From Apostichopus japonicus (taxonomy: Eukaryota; Echinodermata; Holothuroidea; Aspidochirotida; Stichopodidae): a DNA stretch of 64,000 nucleotides. Shown here one piece after another: positions 28,823 through 43,489 of this stretch. Position numbers and translations under genes: made by a program. The stretch is from positions 21,329,611 through 21,393,610 of the forward strand of contig NC_092576.1 of NCBI RefSeq assembly GCF_037975245.1, given 5' to 3'. Numbering within the stretch: position 1 is the stretch's first letter; every line of letters begins with the position of its first letter. The notes beneath the pieces were generated by a model that was given only the letters and a program-made list of their open reading frames with translations, was not told the DNA's origin and did no database searches.

Positions 28823-29965
28823 ACATTCGATTGATCGGTACTGAACAATCGATTGATCGGTACCGCACATTCGATTGATCCGTACCGCACATTCGATTGA
28901 TCGGTCACGCACATTCGATTGATCGGTACGGAACATTCGTTTGATCGGTAAGGAACATTCGATTGATCCGTACCGCACATTCGATTGATCGGTACGGAAC
29001 ATTCGATTGATCGGTAAGGAACATTCGATTGATCGGTACCGCACATTCGATTGATCGGTACCGCACATTCGATTGATCGGTACCGCACATTTGATTGATC
29101 CGTACCGCACATTCGATTGATCGGTCACGCACATTTGATTGATCGGTACGGAACATTCGTTTGATCGGTACCGCACATTCGATTGATCGGTACGGAACAT
29201 TCGATTGATCGGTAAGGAACATTCGATTGATCGGTACCGCACATTCGATTGATCGGTACCGCACATTCGATTGATCGGTACCGCACATTCGATTGATCGG
29301 TACGGAACATTCGATTGATCGGTACCGCACATTCGATTGATCGGTACGGAACATTCGATTGATCGGTACCGCACATTCGATTGATCCGTACCGCACATTC
29401 GATTGATCGGTACCGCACATTCGATTGATCGGTACGGAACATTCGATTGATCGGTCCCGCACATTCGATTGATCGGTACTGCACATTCGATTGATCGGTA
29501 CCGCACATTCGATTGATCGGTACCGCACATTCGATTGATCGGTACCGCACATTCGATTGATCGGTACCGCACATTCGATTGATCGGTACCGCACATTCGA
29601 TTGATCCGTACCGCACATTCGATTGATCGGTCACGCACATTCGATTGATCGGTACGGAACATTCGATTGATCGGTACCGAACATTCGTTTGATCGGTACC
29701 GCACATTCGATTGATCGGTACCGCACATTCGATTGATCGGAACGGAATATTCGATTGATCGGTACCGCACATTTGATTGATCGGTACCGCACATTCGATT
29801 GATCGGTACCGCACATTCGATTGATCGATACTGCACATTCGATTGATCGGTACGGACATTCGATTGATCGGTACGGAACATTCGATTGATCGGTACCGCA
29901 CATTCGATTGATCGGTACCGCACATTCGATTGATCGGTACCGCACATTCGATTGATCGGTACCGC
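28823..29965. repeat. 1,143-bp tandem duplication, copy 2
   Basis: AACAATCG lies at 28844, GGTCAC at 28905, 29125 and 29631, and the 21-bp unit near 29863. The copies abut directly and the variant order is the same throughout, which makes this one of the two cleanest single-step amplifications in the window. Confidence 0.9.
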
Positions 29966-32119
29966 ACATTCGATTGATCGGTACGGAACATTCGATTGAT
30001 CGGTACCGCACATTCGATTGATCCGTACCGCACATTCGATTGATCGGTACCGCACATTCGATTGATCGGTACGGAACATTCGTTTGATCGGTACCGCACA
30101 TTCGATTGATCGGTACGTAACATTCGTTTGATCGGTACCGCACATTCGATTGATCGGTACCGCACATTCGATTGAAAGGAACGGAACATTCGATTGATCG
30201 GTACTGCACATTCGTTTGATTGGTACCGAACATTCGATTGATCGGTACCGCACATTCGATTGATCGGTACGGAACATTCGATTGATCGGTACCGCACATT
30301 CGATTGATCGGTACTGCACATTCGATTGATCGGTACCGCACATTCGATTGATCCGTACCGCACATTCGATTGATCGGTACCGCACATTCGATTGATCGGT
30401 ACGGATCATTCAATTGATCGGTACCGCACATTCGATTGATCGGTACCGCACATTCGATTGATCGGTACTGCACATTCGATTGATCCGTACCGCACATTCG
30501 ATTGATCGGTACCGCACATTCGATTGATCGGAACGGAACATTCGATTGATCGGTACTGCACATTCGATTGATCCGTACCGCACATTCGATTGATCGGTCA
30601 CGCACATTCGATTGATCGGTACGGAACATTCGTTTGATCGGTACCGCACCTTCGATTGATCGGTACTGCACATTCGATTGATCGGAACCGCACATTCGAT
30701 TGATCGGAACGGAACATTCGATTGATCGGTACCGCACATTCGATTGATCGGTACCGCACATTCGATTGATCGGAACGGAACATTCGATTGATCGGTACCG
30801 CACATTCGATTGATCGGTACCGCACATTCGATTGATCGGTACCGCACATTCGATTGATCGGAACGGAACATTCGATTGATCGGTACCGCACATTCGATTG
30901 ATCGGTACCGCACATTCGATTGATCGGTACCGCACATTCGATTGATCGATACTGCACATTCGATTGATCGTTACGGACATTCGATTGATCGGTACCGCAC
31001 ATTCGATTGATCGGTACAGCACATTCGATTGATCGGTACCGCACATTCGATTGATCCGTACCGCACATTCGATTGATCGGTCACGCACATTCGATTGATC
31101 GGTACGGAACATTCGTTTGATCGGTACCGCACATTCGATTGATCGGTACCGCACATTCGATTGATCGGTACGGAACATTCGATTGATCGGTACCGCACAT
31201 TCGATTGATCCGTACCGCACATTCGATTGATCGGTCACGCACATTTGATTGATCGGTACGGAACATTCGTTTGATCGGTACCGCACATTCGATTGATCGG
31301 TACGGAACATTCGATTGATCGGTAAGGAACATTCGATTGATCGGTACCGCACATTCGATTGATCGGTACCGCACATTCGATTGATCGGTACCGCACATTC
31401 GATTGATCGGTACCGCACATTCGATTGATCGGTACGGAACATTCGATTGATCGGTTCCGCACATTCGATTGATCGGTCCCGCACATTCGATTGATCGGTA
31501 CTGCACATTCGATTGATCGGTACCGCACATTCGATTGATCGGTACGGAACATTCGATTGATCGTTACCGCACATTCGATTGATCGGTCCCGCACATTCGA
31601 TTGATCGGTACTGCACATTCGATTGATCGGTACCGCACATTCGATTGATCGGTACCGCACATTCGATTGATCCGTACCGCACATTCGATTGATCCGTACC
31701 GCACATTCGATTGATCGGTACCGCACATTCGATTGATCGGTACCGCACATTCGATTGATCGGTACCGCACATTCGATTGATCCGTACCGCACATTCGATT
31801 GATCGGTCACGCACATTCGATTGATCGGTACGGAACATTCGATTGATCGGTACCGAACATTCGATTGATCGGTACCGCACATTCGATTGATCGGTACCGC
31901 ACATTCGATTGATCGGAACGGAATATTCGATTGATCGGTACCGCACATTCGATTGATCGGTACCGCACATTCGATTGATCGGTACCGCACATTCGATTGA
32001 TCGATACTGCACATTCGATTGATCGGTACGGACATTCGATTGATCGGTACCGCACATTCGATTGATCGGTACCGCACATTCGATTGATCGGTACCGCACA
32101 TTCGATTGATCCGTACCGC
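29966..32119. repeat. Satellite zone, no larger duplication recognised
   Basis: Units only. Landmarks are GATTGAAAGG at 30174, GGTACGGATCATTCAATTG near 30403, GGTCAC at 30598, 31081, 31235 and 31807, and 21-bp CGGACATT units near 30975 and 32031. There is no gene. Confidence 0.75.
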
Positions 32120-32875
32120 ACATTCGATTGATCGGTACCGCACATTCGATTGATCGGAACGGAACATTCGATTGATCGGTACCGCACATTCGATTGATCC
32201 GTACCGCACATTCGATTGATCGGTACCGCACATTCGATTGATCGGTACGGAACATTCGTTTGATCGGTACCGCACATTCGATTGATCGGTACGTAACATT
32301 CGTTTGATCGGTACCGCACATTCGATTGATCGGTAACGCACATTCGATTGAAAGGAACGGAACATTCGATTGATCGGTACTGCACATTCGTTTGATCGGT
32401 ACCGAACATTCGATTGATCGGTACCGCACATTCGATTGATCGGTACCGCACATTCGATTGATCGGTACTGCACATTCGATTGATCGGTACCGCACATTCG
32501 TTTGATCGGTACCGCACATTCGATTGATCGGTACCGCACATTCGATTGATCAGTACCGCACATTCGATTGATCGGTACCGCACATTCGATTGATCGGAAC
32601 GGAACATTCGATTGATCGGTACCGCACATTCGATTGATCCGTACCGCACATTCGATTGATCGGTACCGCACATTCGAATGATCGGTACGGAACATTCGTT
32701 TGATCGGTACCGCACATTCGATTGATCGGTACGTAACATTCGTTTGATCGGTACCGCACATTCGATTGATCGGTACCGCACATTCGATTGAAAGGAACGG
32801 AACATTCGATTCATCGGTACTGCATATTCGTTTGATCGGTACCGAACATTCGATTGATCGGTACCGCACATTCGA
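32120..32875. repeat. 440-bp (20-monomer) tandem duplication
   Basis: From about 32120 and from about 32560 the same order is read: GGAACGGAA, GATCCGT, GGTACGGAACATTCGTTTG, GGTACGTAACATTCGTTTG, the GATTGAAAGG unit (32350 and 32790), GGTACTGCA, CGTTTG and GGTACCGAA. The second copy ends near 32875. Small differences (GGTAACGCA in the first, GATTCATCGG and CATATTCG in the second) separate them. A related block follows with GATTGAAAGG at 33801. Confidence 0.75.
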
Positions 32876-35800
32876 TTGATCGGTACGGAACATTCGATTG
32901 ATCGGTACCGCACATTCGATTGATCGGTACTGCACATTCGATTGATCGGTACCGCACATTCGATTGATCCGTACCGCACATTCGATTGATCGGTACCGCA
33001 CATTCGATTGATCGGTACGGATCATTCGATTGATCGGTACCGCACATTCGATTGATCGGTACCGCACATTCGATTGATCGGTACTGCACATTCGATTGAT
33101 CCGTACCACACATTCGATTGATCGGTACCGCACATTCGATTGATCGGAACGGAACATTCGATTGATCGGTACTGCACATTCGATTGATCCGTACCGCACA
33201 TTCGATTGATCGGTCACGCACATTCGATTGATCGGTACGGAACATTCGTTTGATCGGTACCGCACATTCGATTGATCGGTACGGAACATTCGATTGATCG
33301 GAACCGCACATTCGATTGATCGGAACGGAACATTCGATTGATCGGTACCGCACATTCGATTGATCGGTACCGCACATTCGATTGATCGAAACGGAACATT
33401 CGATTGATCGGTACCGCACATTCGATTGATCGGTACCGCACATTCGATTGATCGATACTGCACATTCGATTGATCGGTACGGACATTCGATTGATCGGTA
33501 CCGCACATTCGATTGATCGGTACCGCACATTCGATTGATCGGTACCGCACATTTGATTGATCCGTACCGCACATTCGATTGATCGGTACCGCACATTCGA
33601 TTGATCGGAACGGAACATTCGATTGATCGGTACCGCACATTCGATTGATCCGTACCGCACATTCGATTGATCGGTACCGCACATTCGATTGATCGGTACG
33701 GAACATTCGTTTGATCGGTACCGCACATTCGATTGATCGGTACGTAACATTCGTTTGATCGGTACCGCACATTCGATTGATCGGTAACGCACATTCGATT
33801 GAAAGGAACGGAACATTCGATTGATCGGTACTGCACATTCGTTTGATCGGTACCGAACATTCGATTGATCGGTACCGCACATTCGATTGATCGGTACGGA
33901 ACATTCGATTGATCGGTACCGCACATTCGATTGATCGGTACTGCACATTCGATTGATCGGTACCGCACATTCGATTGATCCGTACCGCACATTCGATTGA
34001 TCGGTACCGCACATTCGATTGATCGGTACCGCACATTCGATTGATCGGTACCGCACATTCGATTGATCGGAACGGAACATTCGATTGATCGGTACCGCAC
34101 ATTCGATTGATCCGTACCGCACATTCGATTGATCGGTACCGCACATTCGATTGATCGGTACGGAACATTCGTTTGATCGGTACCGCACATTCAATTGATC
34201 GGTACGTAACATTCGTTTGATCGGTACCGCACATTCGATTGATCGGTACCGCACATTCGATTGAAAGGAACGGAACATTCGATTGATCGGTACTGCACAT
34301 TCGTTTGATCGGTACCGAACATTCGATTGATCGGTACCGCACATTCGATTGATCGGTACCGCACATTCGATTGATCGGTACTGCACATTCGATTGATCGG
34401 TACCGCACATTCGTTTGATCGGTACCGCACATTCGATTGATCGGTACCGCACATTCGATTGATCGGTACTGCACATTCGATTGATCGGTACCGCACATTC
34501 GATTGATCGGTACCGCACATTCGATTGATCGGTACTGCACATTCGATTGATCGGTACCGCACATTCGATTGATCGGTACCGCACATTCGATTGATCGGTA
34601 CCGCACATTCGATTGATCGGTACCGCACATTCGATTGATCGGAACTGAACATTCGATTGATCGGTACCGCACATTCGATTGATCGGTACGGAACATTCGA
34701 TTGATCGGTACCGCACATTCGATTGATCGGTACTGCACATTCGATTGATCGGTACCGCACATTCGATTGATCGGTACCGCACATTCGATTGATCGGTACC
34801 GCACATTCGATTGATCGGTACCGCACATTCGATTGATCGGTACGGAACATTCGTTTGATCGGTACCGCACATTCGATTGATCGGTACCGCACATTCGATT
34901 GATCGGTACCGCACATTCGATTGATCGGTACGGAACAATCGATTGATCGGTACCGCACATTCGATTGATCCGTACCGCACATTCGATTGATCGGTCACGC
35001 ACATTCGATTGATCGGTACGGAACATTCGTTTGATCAGTAAGGAACATTCGATTGATCCGTACCGCACATTCGATTGATCGGTCACGCACATTCGATTGA
35101 TCGGTACCGCACATTCGATTGATCGGTACCGCACATTCGATTGATCGGTACCGCACATTCGATTGATCGGTACCGCACATTCGATTGATCCGTACCGCAC
35201 ATTCGATTGATCGGTCACGCACATTTGATTGATCGGTACGGAACATTCGTTTGATCGGTACCGCACATTCGATTGATCGGTACGGAACATTCGATTGGTC
35301 GGTAAGGAACATTCGATTGATCGTTACCGCATATTCGATTGATCGGTACCGCACATTCGATTGATCGGTACCGCACATTCGATTGATCGGTACGGAACAT
35401 TCGATTGATCGGTACCGCACATTCGATTGATCGGTACGGAACATTCGATTGATCGGTACCGCACATTCGATTGATCCGTACCGCACATTCGATTGATCGG
35501 TACCGCACATTCGATTGATCGGTACGGAACATTCGATTGATCGGTTCCGCACATTCGATTGATCGGTCCCGCACATTCGATTGATCGGTACTGCACATTC
35601 GATTGATCGGTACCGCACATTCGATTGATCGGTACCGCACATTCGATTGATCGGTACCGCACATTCGATTGATCCGTACCGCACATTCGATTGATCGGTA
35701 CCGCACATTCGATTGATCGGTACGGAACATTCGATTGATCGGTACCGCACATTCGATTGATCGGTACGGAACATTCGATTGATCGGTACCGCACATTCGA

Positions 35801-38800
35801 TTGATCCGTACCGCACATTCGATTGATCGGTACCGCACATTCGATTGATCGGTACGGATCATTCGATTGATCGGTACCGCACATTCGATTGATCGGTACC
35901 GCACATTCGATTGATCGGTACTGCACATTCGATTGATCCGTACCGCACATTCGATTGATCGGTACCGCACATTCGATTGATCGGAACCTAACATTCGATT
36001 GATCGGTACTACACATTCGATTGATCCGTACCGCACATTCGATTGATCGGTCACGCACATTCGATTGATCGGTACGGAACATTCGTTTGATCGGTACCGC
36101 ACATTCGATTGATCGGTACGGAACATTCGATTGATCGGTACCGCACATTCGATTGATCGGAACGGAACATTCGATTGATCGGTACCGCACATTCGATTGA
36201 TCGGTCACGCACATTCGATTGATCGGTACGGAACATTCGTTTGATCGGTACCGCACATTCGATTGATCGGTACCGCACATTCGATTGATCGGTACCGCAC
36301 ATTCGATTGATCGGTACCGCACATTCGATTGATCGGTACCGCACATTCGATTGATCGGTACGGAACATTCGATTGATCGGTACCGCACATTCGATTGATC
36401 GGTACCGCACATTCGATTGATCGGTACTGCACATTCGATTGATCCGTACCGCACATTCGATTGATCGGTACCGCACATTCGATTGATCGGAACGGAACAT
36501 TCGATTGATCGGTACTGCACATTCGATTGATCCGTACCGCACATTCGATTGATCGGTACCGCACATTCGATTGATCGGAACGGAACATTCGATTGATCGG
36601 TACCGCACATTCGATTGATCGGTACCGCACATTCGATTGATCGGTACCGCACATTCGATTGATCGATACTGCACATTCGATTGATCGTTACGGACATTCG
36701 ATTGATCGGTACCGCACATTCGATTGATCCGTACCGCACATTCGATTGATCGGTACCGCACATTCCATTGATCCGTACCGCACATTCGATTGATCGGTAC
36801 CGCACATTCCATTGATCCGTACCGCACATTCGATTGATCGGTACCGCACATTCCATTGATCGGAACGGAACATTCGATTGATCGGTACCGCACATTCGAT
36901 TGATCCGTACCGCACATTCGATTGATCGGTCACGCACATTCGATTGATCGGTACGGAACATTCGTTTGATCGGTACCGCACATTCGATTGATCGGTACCG
37001 CACATTCGATTGATCGGTACGGAACATTCGATTGATCGGTACCGCACATTCGATTGATCGGTACCGCACATTCGATTGATCGGTACTGCACATTCGATTG
37101 ATCGGTACCGAACATTCGATTGATCGGTACCGCACATTCGATTGATCGGTACGGAACATTCGATTGATCGGTCACGCACATTTGATTGATCGGTACGGAA
37201 CATTCGATTGATCGGTACCGCACATTTGATTGATCGGTACGGAACATTCGTTTGATCGGTACCGCACATTCGATTGATCGGTACGGAACATTCGATTGAT
37301 CGGTACGGAACATTCGATTGATCGGTTCCGCACATTCGATTGATCGGTCCCGCACATTCGATTGATCGGTACTGCACATTCGATTGATCGGTACCGCACA
37401 TTCGATTGATGGGTACCGCACATTCGATTGATCGGTACCGCACATTCGATTGATCCGTACCGCACATTCGATTGATCGGTACCGCACATTCGATTGATCG
37501 GTACCGCACATTCGATTGATCGGTACTGCACATTCGATTGATCGGTACCGCACATTCGATTGATCGGTACCGCACATTCGATTGATCGGTACGGAACATT
37601 CGATTGATCCGTACCGCACATTCGATTGATCGGTACCGCACATTCGATTGATCGATACTGCACATTCGATTGATCGGTACGGACATTCGATTGATCGGTA
37701 CGGAACATTCGTTTGATCGGTACCGCACATTCGATTGATCGGTACGTAACATTCGATTGAAAGGAACGGAACATTCGATTGATCGGTACCGCACATTCGA
37801 TTGAAAGGAACGGAACATTCGATTGATCGGTACTGCACATTCGTTTGATCGGTACCGAACATTCGATTGATCGGTACCGCACATTCGATTGATCGGTACG
37901 GAACATTCGATTGATCGGTACCGCACATTCGATTGATCGGTACTGCACATTCGATTGATCGGTACCGCACATTCGATTGATCCGTACCGCACATTCGATT
38001 GATCGGTACCGCACATTCGATTGATCGGTACGGATCATTCGATTGATCGGTACCGCACATTCGATTGATCGGTACCGCACATTCGATTGATCGGTACTGC
38101 ACATTCGATTGATCCGTACCGCACATTCGATTGATCGGTACCGCACATTCGATTGATCGGAACGGAACATTCGATTGATCGGTACTGCACATTCGATTGA
38201 TCCGTACCGCACATTCGATTGATCGGTCACGCACATTCGATTGATCGGTACGGAACATTCGTTTGATCGGTACCGCACATTCGATTGATCGGTACGGAAC
38301 ATTCGATTGATCGGAACCGCACATTCGATTGATCGGAACGGAACATTCGATTGATCGGTACCGCACATTCGATTGATCGGTACCGCACATTCGATTGATC
38401 GGAACGGAACATTCGATTGATCGGTACCGGACATTCTATTGATCGGTACCGCACATTCGATTGATCGGTACCGCACATTCGATTGATCGGAACGGAACAT
38501 TCGATTGATCGGTACCGCACATTCGATTGATCGGTACCGCACATTCGATTGATCGGTACCGCACATTCGATTGATCGATACTGCACATTCGATTGATCGT
38601 TACGGACATTCGATTGATCGGTACCGCACATTCGATTGATCGGTACCGCACATTCGATTGATCGGTACCGCACATTCCATTGATCCGTACCGCACATTCG
38701 ATTGATCGGTACCGCACATTCCATTGATCCGTACCGCACATTCGATTGATCGGTACCGCACATTCCATTGATCGGAACGGAACATTCGATTGATCGGTAC

Positions 38801-39639
38801 CGCACATTCGATTGATCCGTACCGCACATTCGATTGATCGGTCACGCACATTCGATTGATCGGTACGGAACATTCGTTTGATCGGTACCGCACATTCGAT
38901 TGATCGGTACCGCACATTCGATTGATCTGTACGGAACATTCGATTGATCGGTACCGCACATTCGATTGATCGGTACCGCACATTCGATTGATCGGTACCG
39001 CACATTCGATTGATCGGTACGGAACATTCGATTGATCGGTACCGCACATTCGATTGAGCGGTACTGCACATTCGATTGATCGGTACCGCACATTCGATTG
39101 ATCGGTACCGCACATTCGATTGATCGGTACCGCACATTCGATTGATCGGTACCGCACATTCGATTGATCGGTACGGAACATTCGTTTGATCGGTAAGGAA
39201 CATTCGATTGATCCGTACCGCACATTCGATTGATCGGTCACGCACATTCGATTGATCGGTACCGCACATTCGATTGATCGGTACCGCACATTCGATTGAT
39301 CGGTACCGCACATTCGATTGATCGGTCACGCACATTCGATTGATCGGTACGGAACATTCGTTTGATCGGTACCGCACATTCGATTGATCGGTACCGCACA
39401 TTCGATTGATCGGTACGGAACATTCGATTGATCGGTACGGAACATTCGATTGATCGGTACGGAACATTCGATTGATCGGTACCGCACATTCGATTGATCC
39501 GTACCGCACATTCGATTGAACGGTACGGAACATTCGATTGATCGGTACCGCACATTCGATTGATCGGTACGGAACATTCGATTGATCGGTACCGCACATT
39601 CGATTGATCGGTACTGCACATTCGATTGATCGGTACCGC
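32876..39639. repeat. Satellite zone, dispersed module copies
   Basis: Only satellite units. GATTGAAAGG units lie at 33801, 34263, 37759 and 37803, the last two 44 bp apart. 21-bp CGGACATT units lie near 33480, 36694, 37680 and 38603. GGTCAC units include 33214, 34995, 35215, 36051, 36205, 36930, 37172, 38227, 38842, 39238 and 39326. A GATGGGT variant near 37409 is unique as far as I saw. Confidence 0.75.
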
Positions 39640-40455
39640 ACATTCGATTGATCCGTACCGCACATTCGATTGATCGGTACCGCACATTCGATTGATCGGT
39701 CACGCACATTCGATTGATCGGTACGGAACATTCGATTGATCGGTAAGGAACATTCGATTGAACGGTACGGAACATTCGTTTGATCGGTACCGCACATTCG
39801 ATTGATCGGTACGGCACATTCGATTGATCGGTACTGCACATTCGATTGATCCGTACCGCACATTCGATTGATCGGTCACGCACATTCGATTGATCGGTAC
39901 GGAACATTCGTTTGATCGGTACCGCACATTCGATTGATCGGTACGGAACATTCGATTGATCGGAACCGCACATTCGATTGATCGGAACGGAACATTCGAT
40001 TGATCGGTACCGCACATTCGATTGATCGGTACCGCACATTCGATTGATCGATACTGCACATTCGATTGATCGTTACGGACATTCGATTGATCGGTACCGC
40101 ACATTCGATTGATCGGTACCGCACATTCGATTGATCGGTACCGCACATTCCATTGATCGGAACGGAACATTCGATTGATCGGTACCGCACATTCGATTGA
40201 TCCGTACCGCACATTCGATTGATCGGTCACGCACATTCGATTGATCGGTACGGAACATTCGTTTGATCGGTACCGCACATTCAATTGATCGGTACGTAAC
40301 ATTCGTTTGATCGGTACCGCACATTCGATTGATCGGTACCGCACATTCGATTGATCGGTACCGCACATTCGATTGAAAGGAACGGAACATTCGATTGATC
40401 GGTACTGCACATTCGTTTGATCGGTACCGAACATTCGATTGATCGGTACCGCACA
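39640..40455. repeat. Module M, copy 1 (GGTCAC pair 176 bp apart)
   Basis: GGTCAC units at 39700 and 39876 are 176 bp (8 units) apart. Following markers are GATTGAACGG, GGTACGGCA near 39810, GATCGATACTGCA, the 21-bp CGGACATT unit near 40077, CATTCAATTG, GGTACGTAA and GATTGAAAGG at 40375. The order repeats at +1,253 bp. Confidence 0.85.
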
Positions 40456-40892
40456 TTCGATTGATCGGTCACGCACATTCGATTGATCGGTACGGAACAT
40501 TCGTTTGATCGGTACCGCACATTCGATTGATCGGTACCGCACATTCGATTGATCGGTACGGAACATTCGATTGATAGGTACGGAACATTCGATTGATCGG
40601 TACGGAACATTCGATTGATCGGTACCGCACATTCGATTGATCCGTACCGCACATTCGATTGAACGGTACGGAACATTCGATTGATCGGTAAGGAACATTC
40701 GATTGATCGGTACTGCACATTCGATTGATCGGTACCGCACATTCGATTGATCGGTACCGCACATTCGATTGATCGGAACCGCACATTCGATTGATCGGTA
40801 ACGCACATTCGATTGATCGGTACGGAACATTCGATTGATCGGTACCGCACATTCGATTGATCGGTACGGAACATTCGATTGATCGGTACCGC

Positions 40893-41708
40893 ACATTCGA
40901 TTGATCCGTACCGCACATTCGATTGATCGGTACCGCACATTCGATTGATCGGTCACGCACATTCGATTGATCGGTACGGAACATTCGATTGATCGGTAAG
41001 GAACATTCGATTGAACGGTACGGAACATTCGTTTGATCGGTACCGCACATTCGATTGATCGGTACGGCACATTCGATTGATCGGTACTGCACATTCGATT
41101 GATCCGTACCGCACATTCGATTGATCGGTCACGCACATTCGATTGATCGGTACGGAACATTCGTTTGATCGGTACCGCACATTCGATTGATCGGTACGGA
41201 ACATTCGATTGATCGGAACCGCACATTCGATTGATCGGAACGGAACATTCGATTGATCGGTACCGCACATTCGATTGATCGGTACCGCACATTCGATTGA
41301 TCGATACTGCACATTCGATTGATCGTTACGGACATTCGATTGATCGGTACCGCACATTCGATTGATCGGTACCGCACATTCGATTGATCGGTACCGTACA
41401 TTCCATTGATCGGAACGGAACATTCGATTGATCGGTACCGCACATTCGATTGATCCGTACCGCACATTCGATTGATCGGTCACGCACATTCGATTGATCG
41501 GTACGGAACATTCGTTTGATCGGTACCGCACATTCAATTGATCGGTACGTAACATTCGTTTGATCGGTAAAGCACATTCGATTGATCGGTACCGCACATT
41601 CGATTGATCGGTACCGCACATTCGATTGAAAGGAACGGAACATTCGATTGATCGGTACTGCACATTCGTTTGATCGGTACCGAACATTCGATTGATCGGT
41701 ACCGCACA
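40893..41708. repeat. Module M, copy 2
   Basis: GGTCAC lies at 40953 and 41129, the 21-bp unit near 41330, CATTCAATTG near 41530 and GATTGAAAGG at 41628. The offset from copy 1 is constant at 1,253 bp (57 units minus one base) over about 816 bp. Confidence 0.85.
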
Positions 41709-42915
41709 TTCGATTGATCGGTACCGCACATTCGATTGATCGGTACTGCACATTCGATTGATCGGTAGCGCACATTCGTTTGATCGGTACCGCACATTCG
41801 ATTGATCGGTACGGCACATTCGATTGATCGGTACTGCACATTCGATTGATCGGTACCGCACATTCGATTGATCGGTACCGCACATTCGATTGATCGGTAC
41901 TGCACATTCGATTGATCGGTACCGCACATTCGATTGATCGGTACCGCACATTCGATTGATCGGTACCGCACATTCGATTGATCGGTACCGCACATTCGAT
42001 TGATCGGTACGGAACATTCGATTGATCGGTACCGCACATTCGATTGAGCGGTACTGCACATTCGATTGATCGGTACCGCACATTCGACTGATCGGTACCG
42101 CACATTCGATTGATCGGTACCGCACATTCGATTGATCGGTACCGCACATTCGATTGATCGGTACGGAACATTCGTTTGATCGGTACCGCACATTCGATTG
42201 ATCGGTACCGCACATTCGATTGATCGGTACCGCACATTCGATTGATCGGTACGGAACAATCGATTGATCGGTACCGCACATTCGATTGATCCGTACCGCA
42301 CATTCGATTGATCGGTCACGCACATTCGATTGATCGGTACGGAACATTCGTTTGATCGGTAAAGAACATTCGATTGATCCGTACCGCACATTCGATTGAT
42401 CGGTCACGCACATTCGATTGATCGGTACCGCACATTCGATTGATCGGTACCGCACATTCGATTGATCGGTACCGCACATTCGATTGATCGGTCACGCACA
42501 TTCGATTGATCGGTACGGAACATTCGTTTGATCGGTACCGCACATTCGATTGATCGGTACCGCACATTCGATTGATCGGTACGGAACATTCGATTGATCG
42601 GTACGGAACATTCGATTGATCGGTACGGAACATTCGATTGATCGGTACCGCACATTCGATTGATCCGTACCGCACATTCGATTGATCGGTACCGCACATT
42701 CGATTGATCGGTACGGAACATTCGATTGATCGGTAAGGAACATTCGATTGATCGGTACTGCACATTCGATTGATCGGTACCGCACATTCGATTGATCGGA
42801 ACCGCACATTCGATTGATCGGTACCGCACATTCGATTGATCGGTACGGAACATTCGATTGATCGGTACCGCACATTCGATTGATCGGTACGGAACATTCG
42901 ATTGATCGGTACCGC

Positions 42916-43450
42916 ACATTCGATTGATCCGTACCGCACATTCGATTGATCGGTACCGCACATTCGATTGATCGGTCACGCACATTCGATTGATCGGTAC
43001 GGAACATTCGATTGATCGGTAAGGAACATTCGATTGAACGGTACGGAACATTCGTTTGATCGGTACCGCACATTCGATTGATCGGTACGGCACATTCGAT
43101 TGATCGGTACTGCACATTCGATTGATCCGTACCGCACATTCGATTGATCGGTCACGCACATTCGATTGATCGGTACGGAACATTCGTTTGATCGGTACCG
43201 CACATTCGATTGATCGGTACGGAACATTCGATTGATCGGAACCGCACATTCGATTGATCGGAACGGAACATTCGATTGATCGGTACCGCACATTCGATTG
43301 ATCGGTACCGCACATTCGATTGATCGATACTGCACATTCGATTGATCGTTACGGATATTCGATTGATCGGTACCGCACATTCGATTGATCGGTACCGCAC
43401 ATTCGATTGATCGGTACCGCACATTCCATTGATCGGAACGGAACATTCGA
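42916..43450. repeat. Module M, copy 3 (shorter)
   Basis: GGTCAC lies at 42976 and 43152, again 176 bp apart, at +2,023 from copy 2. The 21-bp unit near 43350 reads CGGATATT instead of CGGACATT. The match is lost by about 43450. A fourth relative lies near 50970-51480 (GGTCAC at 51030 and 51205, with the private one-base deletion GGAATCTCG near 51102). Confidence 0.78.
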
Positions 43451-43489
43451 TTGATCGGTAAGGAACATTCGATTGATCCGTACCGCACA

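Noticed and set aside
31235-35290. A 1,351-residue minus-strand open frame, with many others of 60-1,200 residues through the window
   Set aside because: The frames are readings of the 22-bp unit on its stop-free strand. All three frames give the same peptide, they overlap each other, and they end at GGTCAC, CATTAG or similar variant units. There is no start context, domain or codon bias of a gene, and one-base deletions do not disturb the peptide.
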